Origin: Hanleya hanleyi | Taxonomy: Eukaryota; Mollusca; Polyplacophora; Lepidopleurida; Hanleyidae | DNA length: 64,000 nt | Direction: 5' to 3' | Assembly: GCA_036873755.1 (NCBI GenBank) | Contig: JAVTVY010020548.1 | Location: 1 to 64,000 of the forward strand | Part shown: piece by piece, positions 46,676 to 58,960 of the stretch | How the letters are laid out: each line of letters opens with the position of its first letter | Position numbering within the stretch: position 1 is the stretch's first letter | The notes under the pieces: generated by a model | Seen by the model: only the letters and a program-made list of their open reading frames with translations | Databases searched by the model: none | What the model was told of the DNA's origin: nothing | Made by a program: the position numbers and the translations under genes

Positions 46676-49600
46676 TTAACATTATACCTACATTAACACT
46701 TACCACCAACTCTTAACATTCATTATACCTACATTAACACTTACCATCAACTCCTAACGTTCATTATACCTACATTAACATTAACCATCAACTCTTAACA
46801 TTCATTATACCTACATTAACACTTACCATCAACTCCTAACATTCATTATACCAACATTAACACTTACCATCAACTCCTAACATTCATTATACCTACATTA
46901 ACACTTACCATCAACTCCTAACATTCATTATACCTACATTAACACTTACCATCAACTCCTAACATTCATTATACCTACATTAACACTTACCATCAACTCC
47001 TAACATTCATTATACCTACATTAACACTTACCATCAACTCCTAACATTCATTATTCCTACATTAACACTTACCATCAACTCCCTAACATTCATTATTCCT
47101 ACATTAACACTTACCATCAACTCCTAACATTCAATATTCCTACATTAACACTTACCATCAACTCCCTAACATTCATTATTCCTACATTAACACTTACCAT
47201 CAACTCCCTAACAGGCATTATTCCTACATTAACACTTACCACCAAATCCTAACATTCATTATACCTACATTAACACTTACCATCAACTCCTAACATTCAT
47301 TATTCCTACATTAACACTTACCACCAACTCCTAACATTCATTATACCTACATTAACACTTACCACCAACTCCTAACAGACATTATTCCTACATTAACACT
47401 TACCACCAACTCCTAACAGACATTATTCCTACATTAACACTTACCACCAACTCCTAACATTCATTATACCTACATTAACACTTACCATCAACTCCTATCA
47501 TTCATTATTCCTACATTAACACTTACCACCAACTCCTAACATTCATTATTCCTACAACACTTACCACCAACTCCTAACATTTATTATTCCTACAACACTT
47601 ACCATCAACTCCTAACATTCAATATTCCTACAACACTTATCACCAATTCCTAACATTCATTATTCCAACAACACTTACCATCAACTCCTACCATTCATTA
47701 TTCCTACAACACTTACCACCAACTCCTAAGATTCATTATTCCTACAACACTTACCACCAACTCCCTAACAGACATTATTCCTAAAACACTTACCACCAAC
47801 TCCTACCATTCATTATTCCTACAACACTTACCACCAACTCCTAACATTCATTATTCCTACAACACTTACCACCAACTCCTAAGATTCATTATTCCTACAA
47901 CACTTACCACCAACTCCTACCATTCATTATTCTTACAACACTTACCACCAACTCCTAAGATTCATTATTCCTACAACACTTACCCCCAACTCCTAAGATT
48001 CATTATTCCTACAACACTTACCACCAACTCCTACCATTCATTATTCCTACAACACTTACCACCAACTCCTAAGATTCATTATTCCTACAACACTTACCAC
48101 CAACTCCTAAGATTCATTATTCCTGCAACACTTACCACTAACTCCTACCATTCATTATTCCTACAACACTTACCACCAACTCCTAAGATTCATTATTCTT
48201 ACAACACTTACCACCAACTCCCTAACAAACATTGTTCCTGCAACACTTACGACCAACTCCTAACATTCATTATTCCTACAACACATACCACCAACTCCTA
48301 ACATTCATTATTCCTACAACACTTACCACCAGCTCCTACCATTCATTATTCCTACAACACTTACCACCAACTCCCATACAGATATTATTCCTACAACACT
48401 TACCATCAACTCCTAACATTCATTATTCCTACAACACTTACCACCAACTCCTAAGATTCATTATTCCTACAACACTTACCACCAACTCCCTAACAGACAT
48501 TATTCCTACAACACTTACCACCAACTCCTATCATTCATTATTCCTACAGCACTTACCACCAACTCCTAACATTCATTATTCCTACAACACTTACCACCAA
48601 CTTCTACCATTCATTATTCCTACAACACTTACCACCAGCTCCTACCATTCATTATTCCTACAACACTTACCACCAACTCCTAACATTCATTATTCCTACA
48701 ACACTTACCACCAACTCCCTAACAGACATTATTCCTACAACACTTACCACCAACTCTTAACGGGCATTATTCCTACATTAACACTTACCACCAACTCATA
48801 ACAGACATTTTTCCTACAACACTTACCCTCAACTCCTAACAGACATTATTCCTGCAACACTTACCACCAACTCTATAACAGACATTATTCCAACAACACT
48901 TACCACCAACTCCCTAACAGACATTATTCGTACAACACTTACCACCAACTCCTAACGGCCATTATTCATACATTAACACCTACCACTAACTCCTAACAGA
49001 CATTATTCCTACAACACTTACCACCAACTCCTAAAGATATTATTCCTACAACACTTGCCATCAACTCCTAAAGACATTATTCCTACAACACTTACAATCA
49101 ACTCCTAAAGACATTATTCCTATAACACTTACCATCAACTCCTAACTGACATTATTCCTAGAACACTTACCATCAAATCCTAAAGACATTATTCCTACAA
49201 CGCTTACCACCAACTCCAAACAAACATTATTCCTACAACACTCATCATCAACTCCTAAAGACATTATTCCTACAACACTTACCATCAACTCCTAAAGACA
49301 TTATTCCTACAACACTTACCATCAACCCCTAACTGAAATTATTCCTACAACACTTACCATCAACTCCTAATAGACCTTATTCCTACAACACTTACCATCA
49401 ACTCCTAAAGATATTATTCCTACAACATTTACCATCAATTCCTAAAGGTATTATTCCTACAACACTGACCACCAACTCCTAACATCCATTATTCCTACAA
49501 CACTTACCACCAACTCCCTAACTCCAAAAGACATTATTCCTACAACACATACCATCAACTCCTAACAGACATTATTCCTACAACACCAACCATCAAATCC

Positions 49601-50807
49601 TAAAGACATTATTCCTACAACACTCACCACCAACTCCAAACAAACATTATTCCTATAACACTCACCCTCACGGGCATTATTCCTACAACACTGACCACTC
49701 CTAACAGACATTATTCCTACAACATTTACCACCAACTCCTAACAGACATTATTCCTACAACATTTACCACCAACTCCTAACATTCATTATTCCTACAACA
49801 CTTACCACCAACTTCTACCATTCATTATTCCTACAACACTTACCACCAACTCCTAACATTCATTATTCCTACAACACTTAACACCATCTCCTAACAGACA
49901 TTATTCCCACATTAACACTTACCACCAACTTCTAACAGACATTATTCCTACAACACTTACCATCAACTCCTAACAGACATTATTCCTACAACACTTACCA
50001 TCAACTCCTAACAGACATTATTCCTACAACACTTACCACCAACTCCTAACTGACATTATTCCTACAACACTTACCACCAACTCCTAACAGACATTATTCC
50101 TACCACACTTACCATCAACTCCTAAAGACATTATTCCTACAACACTTACCACCAACTCCTAACGGGCATTATTCCTACAACAGTTACCACCAACTTCTAA
50201 CAGACATTATTCCTACAACACTTACCACCAACTCCTAACGGGCATTATTCCTACAACAGTTACCACCAACTCCTAACGGGCATTATTCCTACAATACTTA
50301 CCACCAACTCCTAACAGACATTATTCCTCAAACATTTACCACCAAATCCTAACAGACATTATTCCTACCACACTTACCATCAACTCCTAAAGACATTATT
50401 CCTACAACACTCACCACCAACTCCTAACAGACATTGCTCCTACAACACTTACCATCAACTCCTAACAGACATTATTCCTACAACCCTTACTCCCAGCTCC
50501 TAACAGACATTATTCCTACCACACTTACCACCAACTCCTAACAGACATTATTCCTACAACACTTATCACCAACTCCTAACGGGCATTATTTCTACAACAC
50601 TTACCACCAACTCCTAACAGGCATTATTCCTACAACACTTACCATCAACTCCTAAACACATTATTCCTACAACACTTACCTCCAACTCCTAACACACATT
50701 ATTCCTACAACACTTACCACCAAATCCTAACAGACATTTTTCCTACAACACTTACCACCAACTCCTAAAGACATTATTCCTACAACACTTACCACCAACT
50801 CCTAACA
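46676..50807. repeat. 34/37-bp satellite, 4.1 kb
   Basis: About 120 units. The left quarter is mainly 37-bp units with CTACATTAACACTTACCATC; from ~47550 most units are 34 bp with CTACAACACTTACCACCAAC, a 3-bp difference. Unit starts vary (CATTCATT, AGATTCATT, CAGACATT, AAAGACATT, GGGCATT), with CATTCATT common on the left and CAGACATT/AAAGACATT on the right. Non-coding. Confidence 0.97.
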
Positions 50808-51654
50808 GGCATAAGATGAAAATTTAGATGGGTTCCTGCAAACGAGATCAGTCTACATTGATATAAATGCACCTTGTAGAATGATGTATATATTCTCCAG
50901 ACCTGAATTATACCATAACCATGTGAGCAATGGTTAGTTGTTACATTACTTATCTGTTCTTTGGATTTATTTATTTATCGGATTTAATACTTGCAACTCG
51001 CTCAACATCATTAATTCAGACATGGTCACTTTGTATCATTGTTCGGGATACAGAAATGTAACGGTGACAACCTTTGAATGACATTTAGATGTCAGCATCA
51101 ATAGAAAACGAGGACTTAATTTATATTCAGGAAAACATTGAGTGAAAATAATATTTAACAACTGAATATTCAATTCCCTGTGAAGTTTATTGAGCTCGTT
51201 TTGTTGTGAGTGGTTCGGTAAACCTCCAAATTCCATGCATGTTAATAAATTAACGTTCTTACAAGTTGTTGCTTTTTGTTTGCGAAGGCTACAATGCTAT
51301 TGCCAAAGTTGGAAGCAAATAAAGTTATAATTTCGAAACATTCGCGACTGCTCGGCCTATTCCGTCGAAGTCATATGACATCGCGCATTAATGGTGTAGG
51401 GATTTCACAGCTGTCAGCTGTAAACCTGTTCCGCTGGACACTTCAAGATGTGGGGCCCACTCACATAGTCCTCGCTGTATTTCTCCCTTATCATGAGATA
51501 AAAATATATATCTAAATGAATTGATTATTCCCGTTGATTCCGCTCCTGAAAGATCTCGTCTAATTTGAGGTGTTTCTCGGAGTTTCGGCGTGATACTGTG
51601 ATTGGAAGAAGTTTCAACATGGATGCCAATATGGATTACTGCCAGTGCGGGTCG
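50808..51654. other. Unique intergenic DNA
   Basis: Short frames only; nothing recognised. Confidence 0.5.
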
Positions 51655-53836
51655 AGTCACTATATCCTATATTATAATACGATTAAACGCAACATTAAAA
51701 GATAGGTGGAAAAATATGCCGAAATACTGACAAGAAGTCATATGACCCCACAAACAAATGTACCGACTGCATATTTCTAAAACATCACAAGAACCAAAAG
51801 TGATTTCATGTGATATTCAACTCCGACTTCCGCCTTACATGAAGTGCATAACCTTTCTTCCTTAGGGATATTCTTCCACCAGTCGATTTCAATGGGTGAA
51901 TGGTGATTACTGGGTTTAATTTCAGCATAACTTTAGCTTGTTCAAAGGATAGAATATTCAGCTAATTTTAAAAATTCTTTTGAAGAGCTGCTTATTTGGT
52001 CTTGCCAGATTTGGTAATATACATCTTTCAAATTCTGTTTAATTGCAGCCTTTTACCACCGTCTGATCCAGCCATATATGAGTAAATTTCAAATTACCAA
52101 ACAAAGATTTGATAAACTTAAGCTCGATACAGTATAACTATTAAGTTGTCCAAAAACAAATTTATACATGAGAACACTAGTAACATTGCAATTCCCACTT
52201 ATTACTTTACTCCAGTAATTAATCATTCTGGAATAGATCGATATTGCAAGTGGATATTGCCCTATTTCTCCATAGACCATATACGTCGGAGTACTAGTCC
52301 GCAAGTCTAATATTTGTTTTAGAAATTTGATCTCTGTTTGTTCAATAAGCGAAAGTTTTCATATCCCCAGATTTCACAGCCATAGTTCAGTTCAGTTCAG
52401 TTCAGTTGGTAGATCCCTCCTCTATATAGGAGCACCTCCGTATAGGAGTACATATTAATATACAATCAATTGGAATCACTCAACATTTATAGCTCAACTA
52501 TCGTGCTGTGAAGTGAACATTTATACAATCCTACAATTGGACGAACTACTATCCTGAAAGTGCTGTGATAGTCTAACCATGCGGTGAGCTTCCTAGCGGT
52601 GTATGCGACGTACTACTGCGAGTGAATTTATATAGCGGTCACTGAAAGACTCCCAGGTACTTTATTCCCCAAGTGCTTCCGCTGGCGAAGGTCTAGCGTA
52701 GCAACTAGTTCCACCATCAGTTCATATTACCCTTGACACCGAATCAGTCCAGCGCCTTGTAAATAGGCGAGTATATATGTAAGCGACCACTGGCGAGGGG
52801 CGAACCCACGCCAGCTGTACTTCGGCAAAGACACGCTCACAAGTATATAAGTAGTCCGCAAGTCTAATATTTGTTTTAGAAATTTGATCTCTGTTTGTTC
52901 AATAAGCGAAAGGTTTCCATATCCCCAGATTTCACAGCCATATATAAGTATCGGTTTTACAATTACGTCATATAATTTCCAAATGCAAACTTGGTGACAA
53001 ATTTAAACTTTTTGATCTGCGAAGTACACTATAAAATGCCTTAGAAACCTGCTGAATATTGTTTATTTTATCGACTGTATAGAACGTCCTGTATTCATGA
53101 AATGAACAACCAGATAATTAAAACATCTAACCACTTCAACTAAGCTACCTTGACAGTAAAATATGTCATTTTTATACTTTCTTCCAAAAATGATTGCTTT
53201 GGTTTTCCTAGCATTAATTTTCAACTTCCATTTCACAATACTCAGCATTAACGTCTATAGGTTTCTGCAATCCCTTTTAGGTATCTGCGAACTGAACAGT
53301 GTCATCTGCATACAATAGTAACAAGATTTTCACATAATCTAGTGAATTTCTAAATCTGAACCAGTACAATTGTTCCAAAGAAAAATTCATCTAAGTCATT
53401 CACAAATATAGCAAAAATTAAGGGAGATAAATTTTCTCCTTGTCGTACGCCGCCTTACAGGGAAAAGTTTCGGACAGACTACCATTAATTTTGACACATG
53501 ATTTAATATTTTGACACATAATAAATATTACATTAAACACTTTTCTATTAAAGCCAAAAGATAAAGCTTTTTTCCAAAGCCCAACTCCTCCAAACTGTAC
53601 CAAACGCTTTTTCTAAATCCATGAAAGCACAGAAAAGCGGTTTTCGTTTAATTTTCGTAATTTGCACTAAACAATTTAGGCTAAATATGTGGTCTATTGT
53701 TGAACAACCTTTTCTGAATCCTGCTTGTGAATCCGATAGTAAATTATTTTGTTCCACGAAGTCTGTAAGGCGTTTATTTATAACAGCTGTAAATAATTTT
53801 TCAACACAACTCAACGCTGATTATATGGCAAGATAG
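51655..53836 (-). pseudogene. LINE reverse transcriptase, 5'-truncated and broken
   Basis: Minus-strand reading begins inside the RT domain (VEKLFTAVINKRL, LLSDSQAGFRKGCSTIDHI). Motif A follows as FMDLEKAFGTVWR, where a usual second aspartate is G, then VRQGE-type sequence in a shifted frame and the catalytic YADD near 53300-53315. Further on come WKLKINARKTKAIIFG and a C-terminal YMVYGEIGQYPL block (52.1-52.3 kb). A region resembling the terminal cysteine-containing segment runs to ~51.7 kb. Several frameshifts and an insertion (52385-52851) break it. Loss of everything before the RT is typical 5' truncation. Clade (Jockey/CR1/RTE-like) not decided. Confidence 0.8.
52385..52851 (-). mobile_element. 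Probable tRNA-derived SINE inside the LINE
   Basis: On the minus strand, a B-box-like GTGGGTTCGCCCC lies ~50 bp from the start, and the far end is a (CTGAA)n tail, seen as TTCAG repeats at 52385-52406 on the plus strand. It is flanked by two ~90-bp direct copies of LINE sequence (52295-52384 and 52852-52941). Long flanks are unusual for a SINE target duplication. Confidence 0.5.
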
Positions 53837-55188
53837 ATTGGGCAATGAAATATCTTCGATGACTTAGAAGCGTATACTCACTGAAAAAATGTTAACCGCT
53901 GATAGTTTTATTTATTTTACCTCTGAATAGCAGATTAAAGAAAGGCAATGCGAGTCAGCACTCGAGTTACGAATTTATCTGGTGAACGCTGTGTTTGCAA
54001 GACCTTTGCAGGTACGATCCAGCTTGGCCATCCATGGATGATGGTGGTTCGGAACTGACTCCGATTGTTGTTGTCAACGATGAAGCGGGTCGCCTTTAGA
54101 GTGACACTCAAGTGAATAAACTTATAACAGATACGAAGTGTCATATGATAATTATATGCGAGAAACAAAACATCGAAACTTCGACCCGAAGCGCCAGGCG
54201 GGTCATGGGGTTTGTACTTAGACCGATGTAGTCGTGCGTATCGAGTTGGTTAGGGAGCTATCTCCTAACAAAACCAATTAATGTATAATATAATTTAACC
54301 ATGATTGGAAGGTTGATCAACTTGTTCGAATGCACCAAAAAAAGGTTTAAGAGTTCGCGTGATCTTGGTTGTGACAAGAAGCAATGTTTTGGGAATTGGG
54401 TCGGAACTGGCACTGGATCGGAACTGACGACGTGACTGTACTCCAAATTGTGTTTCCCTTAATAAGAATCTTCGCGTGATTCCAATGAGATAAACCCGAT
54501 CCCGACAAAGCCGACAGTGTTAACGAAGTGTGTTGTTGTTGTTCCTGTTGTTGCTGTTACAGAGTATTGAGAAAATACCGAAAAGCGTATGCTTGAAGAC
54601 AATGACATATTAACTGTTGAACTTCCAAACTAGTTTGTATGTACCAGTCAACAAAGATAATTTGTAAAATTGTTCAAAATTCATTGTCAGCTATTCGCTT
54701 AAAAATGTATCGCTCTTACCAATATTTGAATGGTAACCTTTCTTTTTTTCTTTGTTTTGGAGCTCATTCCATATAGCACATTCCATATAGCACATTCCAT
54801 ATAGCACATTCCACATAGCACATTTTTTAGATTGATTTTTTAGAATGGTATAAAGTGTTCACTTCATTGTTGAGTTCCATACCTGAACGCTCAGCATGTA
54901 TCATTTACACAAGTTCGGGAACTGATAGCACTGCACAGACAATGTCGTTGTATTCAGGCAAACGCTTTCCAGCATTGTCCAAAATACTCTCTAGCAAATC
55001 CGTAATACTGAACAATAGTATTTTTGTCAAATGAATTTTCATCTCCGTTTCTAGAGTATATTGTGTCTCATTGATGCTTTGTCATGGCGACGGACAATTG
55101 ATGCCGGAATTAAGGGGAGGGGGGGGGGGGGATTTGAGTTAATGTCACACTCAAGGTTGTTTCACTGATATGGTGACAGTCAGTTTGG
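53837..55188. other. Unique intergenic DNA with a short repeat
   Basis: Four ~15-bp units (CATTCCATATAGCA) at 54768-54825. No gene supported. Confidence 0.5.
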
Positions 55189-55189
55189 T

Positions 55190-55740
55190 TGGTGAAGGAG
55201 AGCGTAGATATCCAGCCGGTCCCTAGCATTACTGGTTCGAGTCATAGGACTGACAACAACGCACATTTTCTGGAAGATGCGGTACATGTTCCTAGCGATC
55301 TGCTACATGAAGACCATCCAATGAGTGACATCTATCGGCGCCATTGGCCCATGATACGGCAATGTTTCCACCCTCATCGCCCTATTCAAGATATCTACAA
55401 TTTCCGACTGACCAACCTCGCTCGTCTACGCAGCTACGTGGAAGCCATCTTCAATGACCAAGATACGTCCTTCAAATTAAATCTGGCGTTTGGCTATATG
55501 CTGCAGCATAAGGAGACAGACCAAGTCCGATACTTTTACCCGAGCAGTAACATCCGGGTATTTGACCAACCGTTTACCATCACGGATAGGGCGTTGCTAG
55601 AGACGATGCTGAACCAAGTGGACCAATTGGATGCCTTGGAATGGGCCCAACAACAACGTCCCACCACCAAGTGGATAGTGGAGAGGGTCACCAATGTTAC
55701 GTTCTTCGTGATCAAGCTGACCGACCATCCCATCGGTTGA
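55190..55740 (+). pseudogene. Zinc-finger/PolB-element gene, copy C, fingers missing
   Basis: Corresponds to residues ~112-290 of the gene at 716-1588. It keeps QVRYFYPS, RPTTKWIVERVTNVTFFVIKL and the same PIG stop. The zinc fingers and promoter are lost through 5' truncation. The frame is otherwise open with modest replacements, so it separated from copy A not very long ago. The out-of-frame tail follows to 55832. Confidence 0.7.
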
Positions 55741-55832
55741 ATGTATTCACCCATGCACTGATAGATACTCAGAATGCACAAACAACTATCATGTTGCCTC
55801 AACGGAATCCTGGCCTACCCGATGACGATTAG

Positions 55833-56115
55833 AACAAACGGTTCAAAGCGAACATGGCCGAAGATAAGACTTTCTGAAATGGCGACTTCTGATTGGACAA
55901 GAGCTGCTGAGAATACATCTAACGGACAAGAACGACTATGACAGATGCAGTGCCAAATGGCGGCCTCTGATTGGACAAGAGACTTCTTGAATTGTAAACC
56001 GACCCAACGCGGCTCCCCCAGCGTGGGTATGTTATGATGGAGGGGAAAATAAACTATATGAAAAAACGTGTTGTTGTTGTTGTTCTCTCATCTTTGTTGT
56101 TGTTGTTGTTCTCTC
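55833..56115 (+). terminator. 3' hairpin/polyadenylation module, copy 4
   Basis: Stem: left arm 56001-56010, right arm 56021-56028; loop GGCTCCCCCA. AATAAA at 56048-56053 is followed by a TTG-rich tract (56068-56114), as in copy 2. Confidence 0.6.
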
Positions 56116-56129
56116 TCCGGTGTATATCA

Positions 56130-57660
56130 TGGCGTCAAGGTGTTATACTAGGACGTAACGTAACGACGGTCATTGACGGGCGTCACTGCATTTCGATGTA
56201 TTGGTGTGTAGATAAATGAGAGCTCTTGGGCTAATTCACCAGGACGTTGAAGCGTTGAGCTTGGTGCTTCACACGACGCATTCGGACTAAGGATGGTCCA
56301 TTTCTACACCAAATACCTTCCTTCACCGCCCCAAAACGTCCACTTTGGCTACTACTCGTACTGATGACGTCACCGATGACGTCATTGATGCAGTGGACAT
56401 CCTTCAAATCGGGATTTACAATCCGAGGGCTACAAATTGACACCGCACACGACGCATTCGGAGCAATAGTGGTCAAGCTCTTCACCAAATACCTGCCTCC
56501 ACTGCTCAAAATGGCCACTTTACTTACTACACCCAACTGCGCATGTGCAGATTGACGCGTCTTGCAATAAAAAAACACGCCATTCTTACTCTACTCCACA
56601 CAAGCTTCACTGTGACACCTCCCACGACCCACTTGGACCACCAGTGGTCCATATCGGCCACAAAATGTCTATGTCCATACAACGGCCTGCCTGCGCATGC
56701 GCGAAATGACGATATTCCTACCCCCGCATCCACCCAGTGGGATGCTCCCTCACGTGTGCTTCACATTGATACCTCACTTAACTTGATCGGACCCATAGTG
56801 GCCCACCTAAACACCAAAACGTTCCTTCCAAAGCACTTTTCCCACAATTCCCTGTCTGCGCATGCGCAGAGTGTTGAACACGAATGACACACTTGTCCAG
56901 GCGGATGCTCCTTCACGGATGCATCACATGGATACCTCATACGGCTCCAGCGGCCTCGGCCCGAAAATGTCTATTTCCATATCCTTTCCCCACAATTCCC
57001 TGTCTGCGCATGCGCAGAATGTGAAAAACGGACCAGACGCTAGTTCAGGTGGATGCTCTCTCACATAGGCTTCACATGGATACCTCACTCGACCCAATCG
57101 ACCCGCTAGGGGCTCCCCTAGATCCCAAAACGTCTATTTACATACGCTTGGTCTACTGCGCATGCGCAGAATGACGTCAGTTCCACGTGTCGCCCATTCC
57201 GTCGGATGCGCCTTCGCGAATGCTTCACATAGATACCTCACTCGACCCCATCGGCCCACTAGGGACTCCCCTCGATCCCAAAACGTCTATTTCCATACCC
57301 TTTTCCCACAATTCCACAATGCGCATGCGCAGAATGTTGAACACCAGCGACACACAAGTGCAGGCGAATGCCCCCCACGTATCCTTCAAATTGATACCTC
57401 ATACGACCCAATCGGCCCACTAGGGGCTTACCTAGATCCCCAAAAACGTCTATCTCCATACCCTTTTTCCCACAATTCCCTGCATGCGCAGAATGTTGAC
57501 AACGGTTGAGACACTAGTTCAGGCGGATGCCCCCTCATGTGTGCTTCACATTGATACCTCATACGACTCCATAGGACCACTAGTGGCCCACAAAGTGCCG
57601 AAAACGTCTATTTTCATGCCCTTGGTCTACTGCGCATGCGCAGAATGGCGCTAATTCAAC
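56130..57660 (+). promoter_or_regulatory. Promoter remnant and CRE/NRF-1 array, element C
   Basis: 56130-56270 is the promoter remnant without a TATA box. The CRE pair TGACGTCA lies at 56365 and 56377 (12 bp apart). NRF-1-type palindromes follow at 56692 (one mismatch), 56857, 57005, 57157, 57320 and 57631, with TGCGCATGTGCA at 56538. Units are ~150 bp and share CTTCACATGGATACCTCA and ATCCCAAAACGTCTATTT. Non-coding. Confidence 0.65.
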
Positions 57661-57918
57661 CCCGCACCCGATCGGACCAGGCAGCGTATTTAAATTCTTG
57701 GGACTATTTTTTCTCCGCGGAAGCTTTTTCCCGCGACCGCATCACCACCAGACCGCATCAACGCGGAGGAATACATGTCAAATAGAGACCGGAACTATAG
57801 TGGTCAAAACTTGGCATCCAGCCAATGCTGATGCAATCCATAGCCACAACGCCACCTACCGCCACCAAGAGTTACCTCCCCCGGCAAAATAAGCGGTTTT
57901 TTGCTGTGAAATTACTAC

Positions 57919-58960
57919 TGACCTCCCGTGTAAGACCAAGCTTGGAGTCTGGACAAACCATATTATTCCCCCACATCACAATGACCATGTAAGACCAAGC
58001 TTGAAGTTTGGACAAACCATATTATTCCCCCACATCACAATGACCTCCCATGTAAGACCAAGCTTGAAGTTTGGACAAACCATATTATTCCCCCACATCA
58101 CAATGACCTCCCATGTAAGACCAAGCTTGAAGTTTGGACAAACCATATTATTCCCCCACATCACAATGACCTCCCATGTAAGACCAAGCTTGAAGTCTGG
58201 ACAAACCATATTATTCCCCCACATCACAATGACCTCCCATGTAAGACCAAGCTTGAAGTTTGGACAAACCATATTATTCCCCCACATCACAATGACCTCC
58301 CATGTAAGACCAAGCTTGAAGTTTGGACAAACCATATTATTCCCCCACATCACAATGACCTCCCATGTAAGACCAAGCTTGAAGTTTGGACAAACCATAT
58401 TATTCCCCCACATCACAATGACCTCCCATGTAAGACCAAGCTTGAAGTCTGGACAAACCATATTATTCCCCCACATCACAATGACCTCCCATGTAAGACC
58501 AAGCTTGAAGTTTGGACAAACCATATTATTCCCCCACATCACAATGACCTCCCATGTAAGACCAAGCTTGAAGTTTGGACAAACCATATTATTCCCCCAC
58601 ATCACAATGACCTCCCATGTAAGACCAAGCTTGAAGTTTGGACAAACCATATTATTCCCCCACATCACAATGACCTCCCATGTAAGACCAAGCTTGAAGT
58701 CTGGACAAACCATATTATTCCCCCACATCACAATGACCTCCCATGTAAGACCAAGCTTGAAGTCTGGACAAACCATATTATTCCCCCACATCACAATGAC
58801 CTCCCATGTAAGACCAAGCTTGAAGTCTGGACAAACCATATTATTCCCCCACACCACAATGACCTCCCATGTAAGACCAAGCTTGAAGTTTGGACAAACC
58901 ATATTATTCCCCCACATCACAATGACCTCCCATGTAAGACCAAGCTTGAAAATGCCAACC
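57919..58960. repeat. 63-bp satellite
   Basis: About 16 units, nearly identical (TGTAAGACCAAGCTTGAAGT plus TTGGACAAACCATATTATTC). Main variants are GTTTGG/GTCTGG. Since 63 is a multiple of 3, it yields 335- and 336-codon frames on opposite strands, with no support as genes. Confidence 0.97.

Larger units (their letters stand above)
55190..57918 (+). mobile_element. Virus-like DNA element C, 5'-truncated
   Basis: Begins abruptly inside the zinc-finger gene (matches element A from ~1048), then the 3' hairpin module, promoter remnant, CRE/NRF-1 array and the same terminal segment as element A. Right edge at TACTACT, ~57918, directly followed by the 63-bp satellite. Confidence 0.65.

Noticed and set aside
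48232..48801. 189-codon frame in the 4.1-kb satellite
   Set aside because: Translation of 34-bp units; three units restore frame, giving a spurious repeat protein.
46676..50807. CRISPR-like array
   Set aside because: Units are contiguous 34/37-bp satellite repeats without unique spacers, and the genome is eukaryotic.
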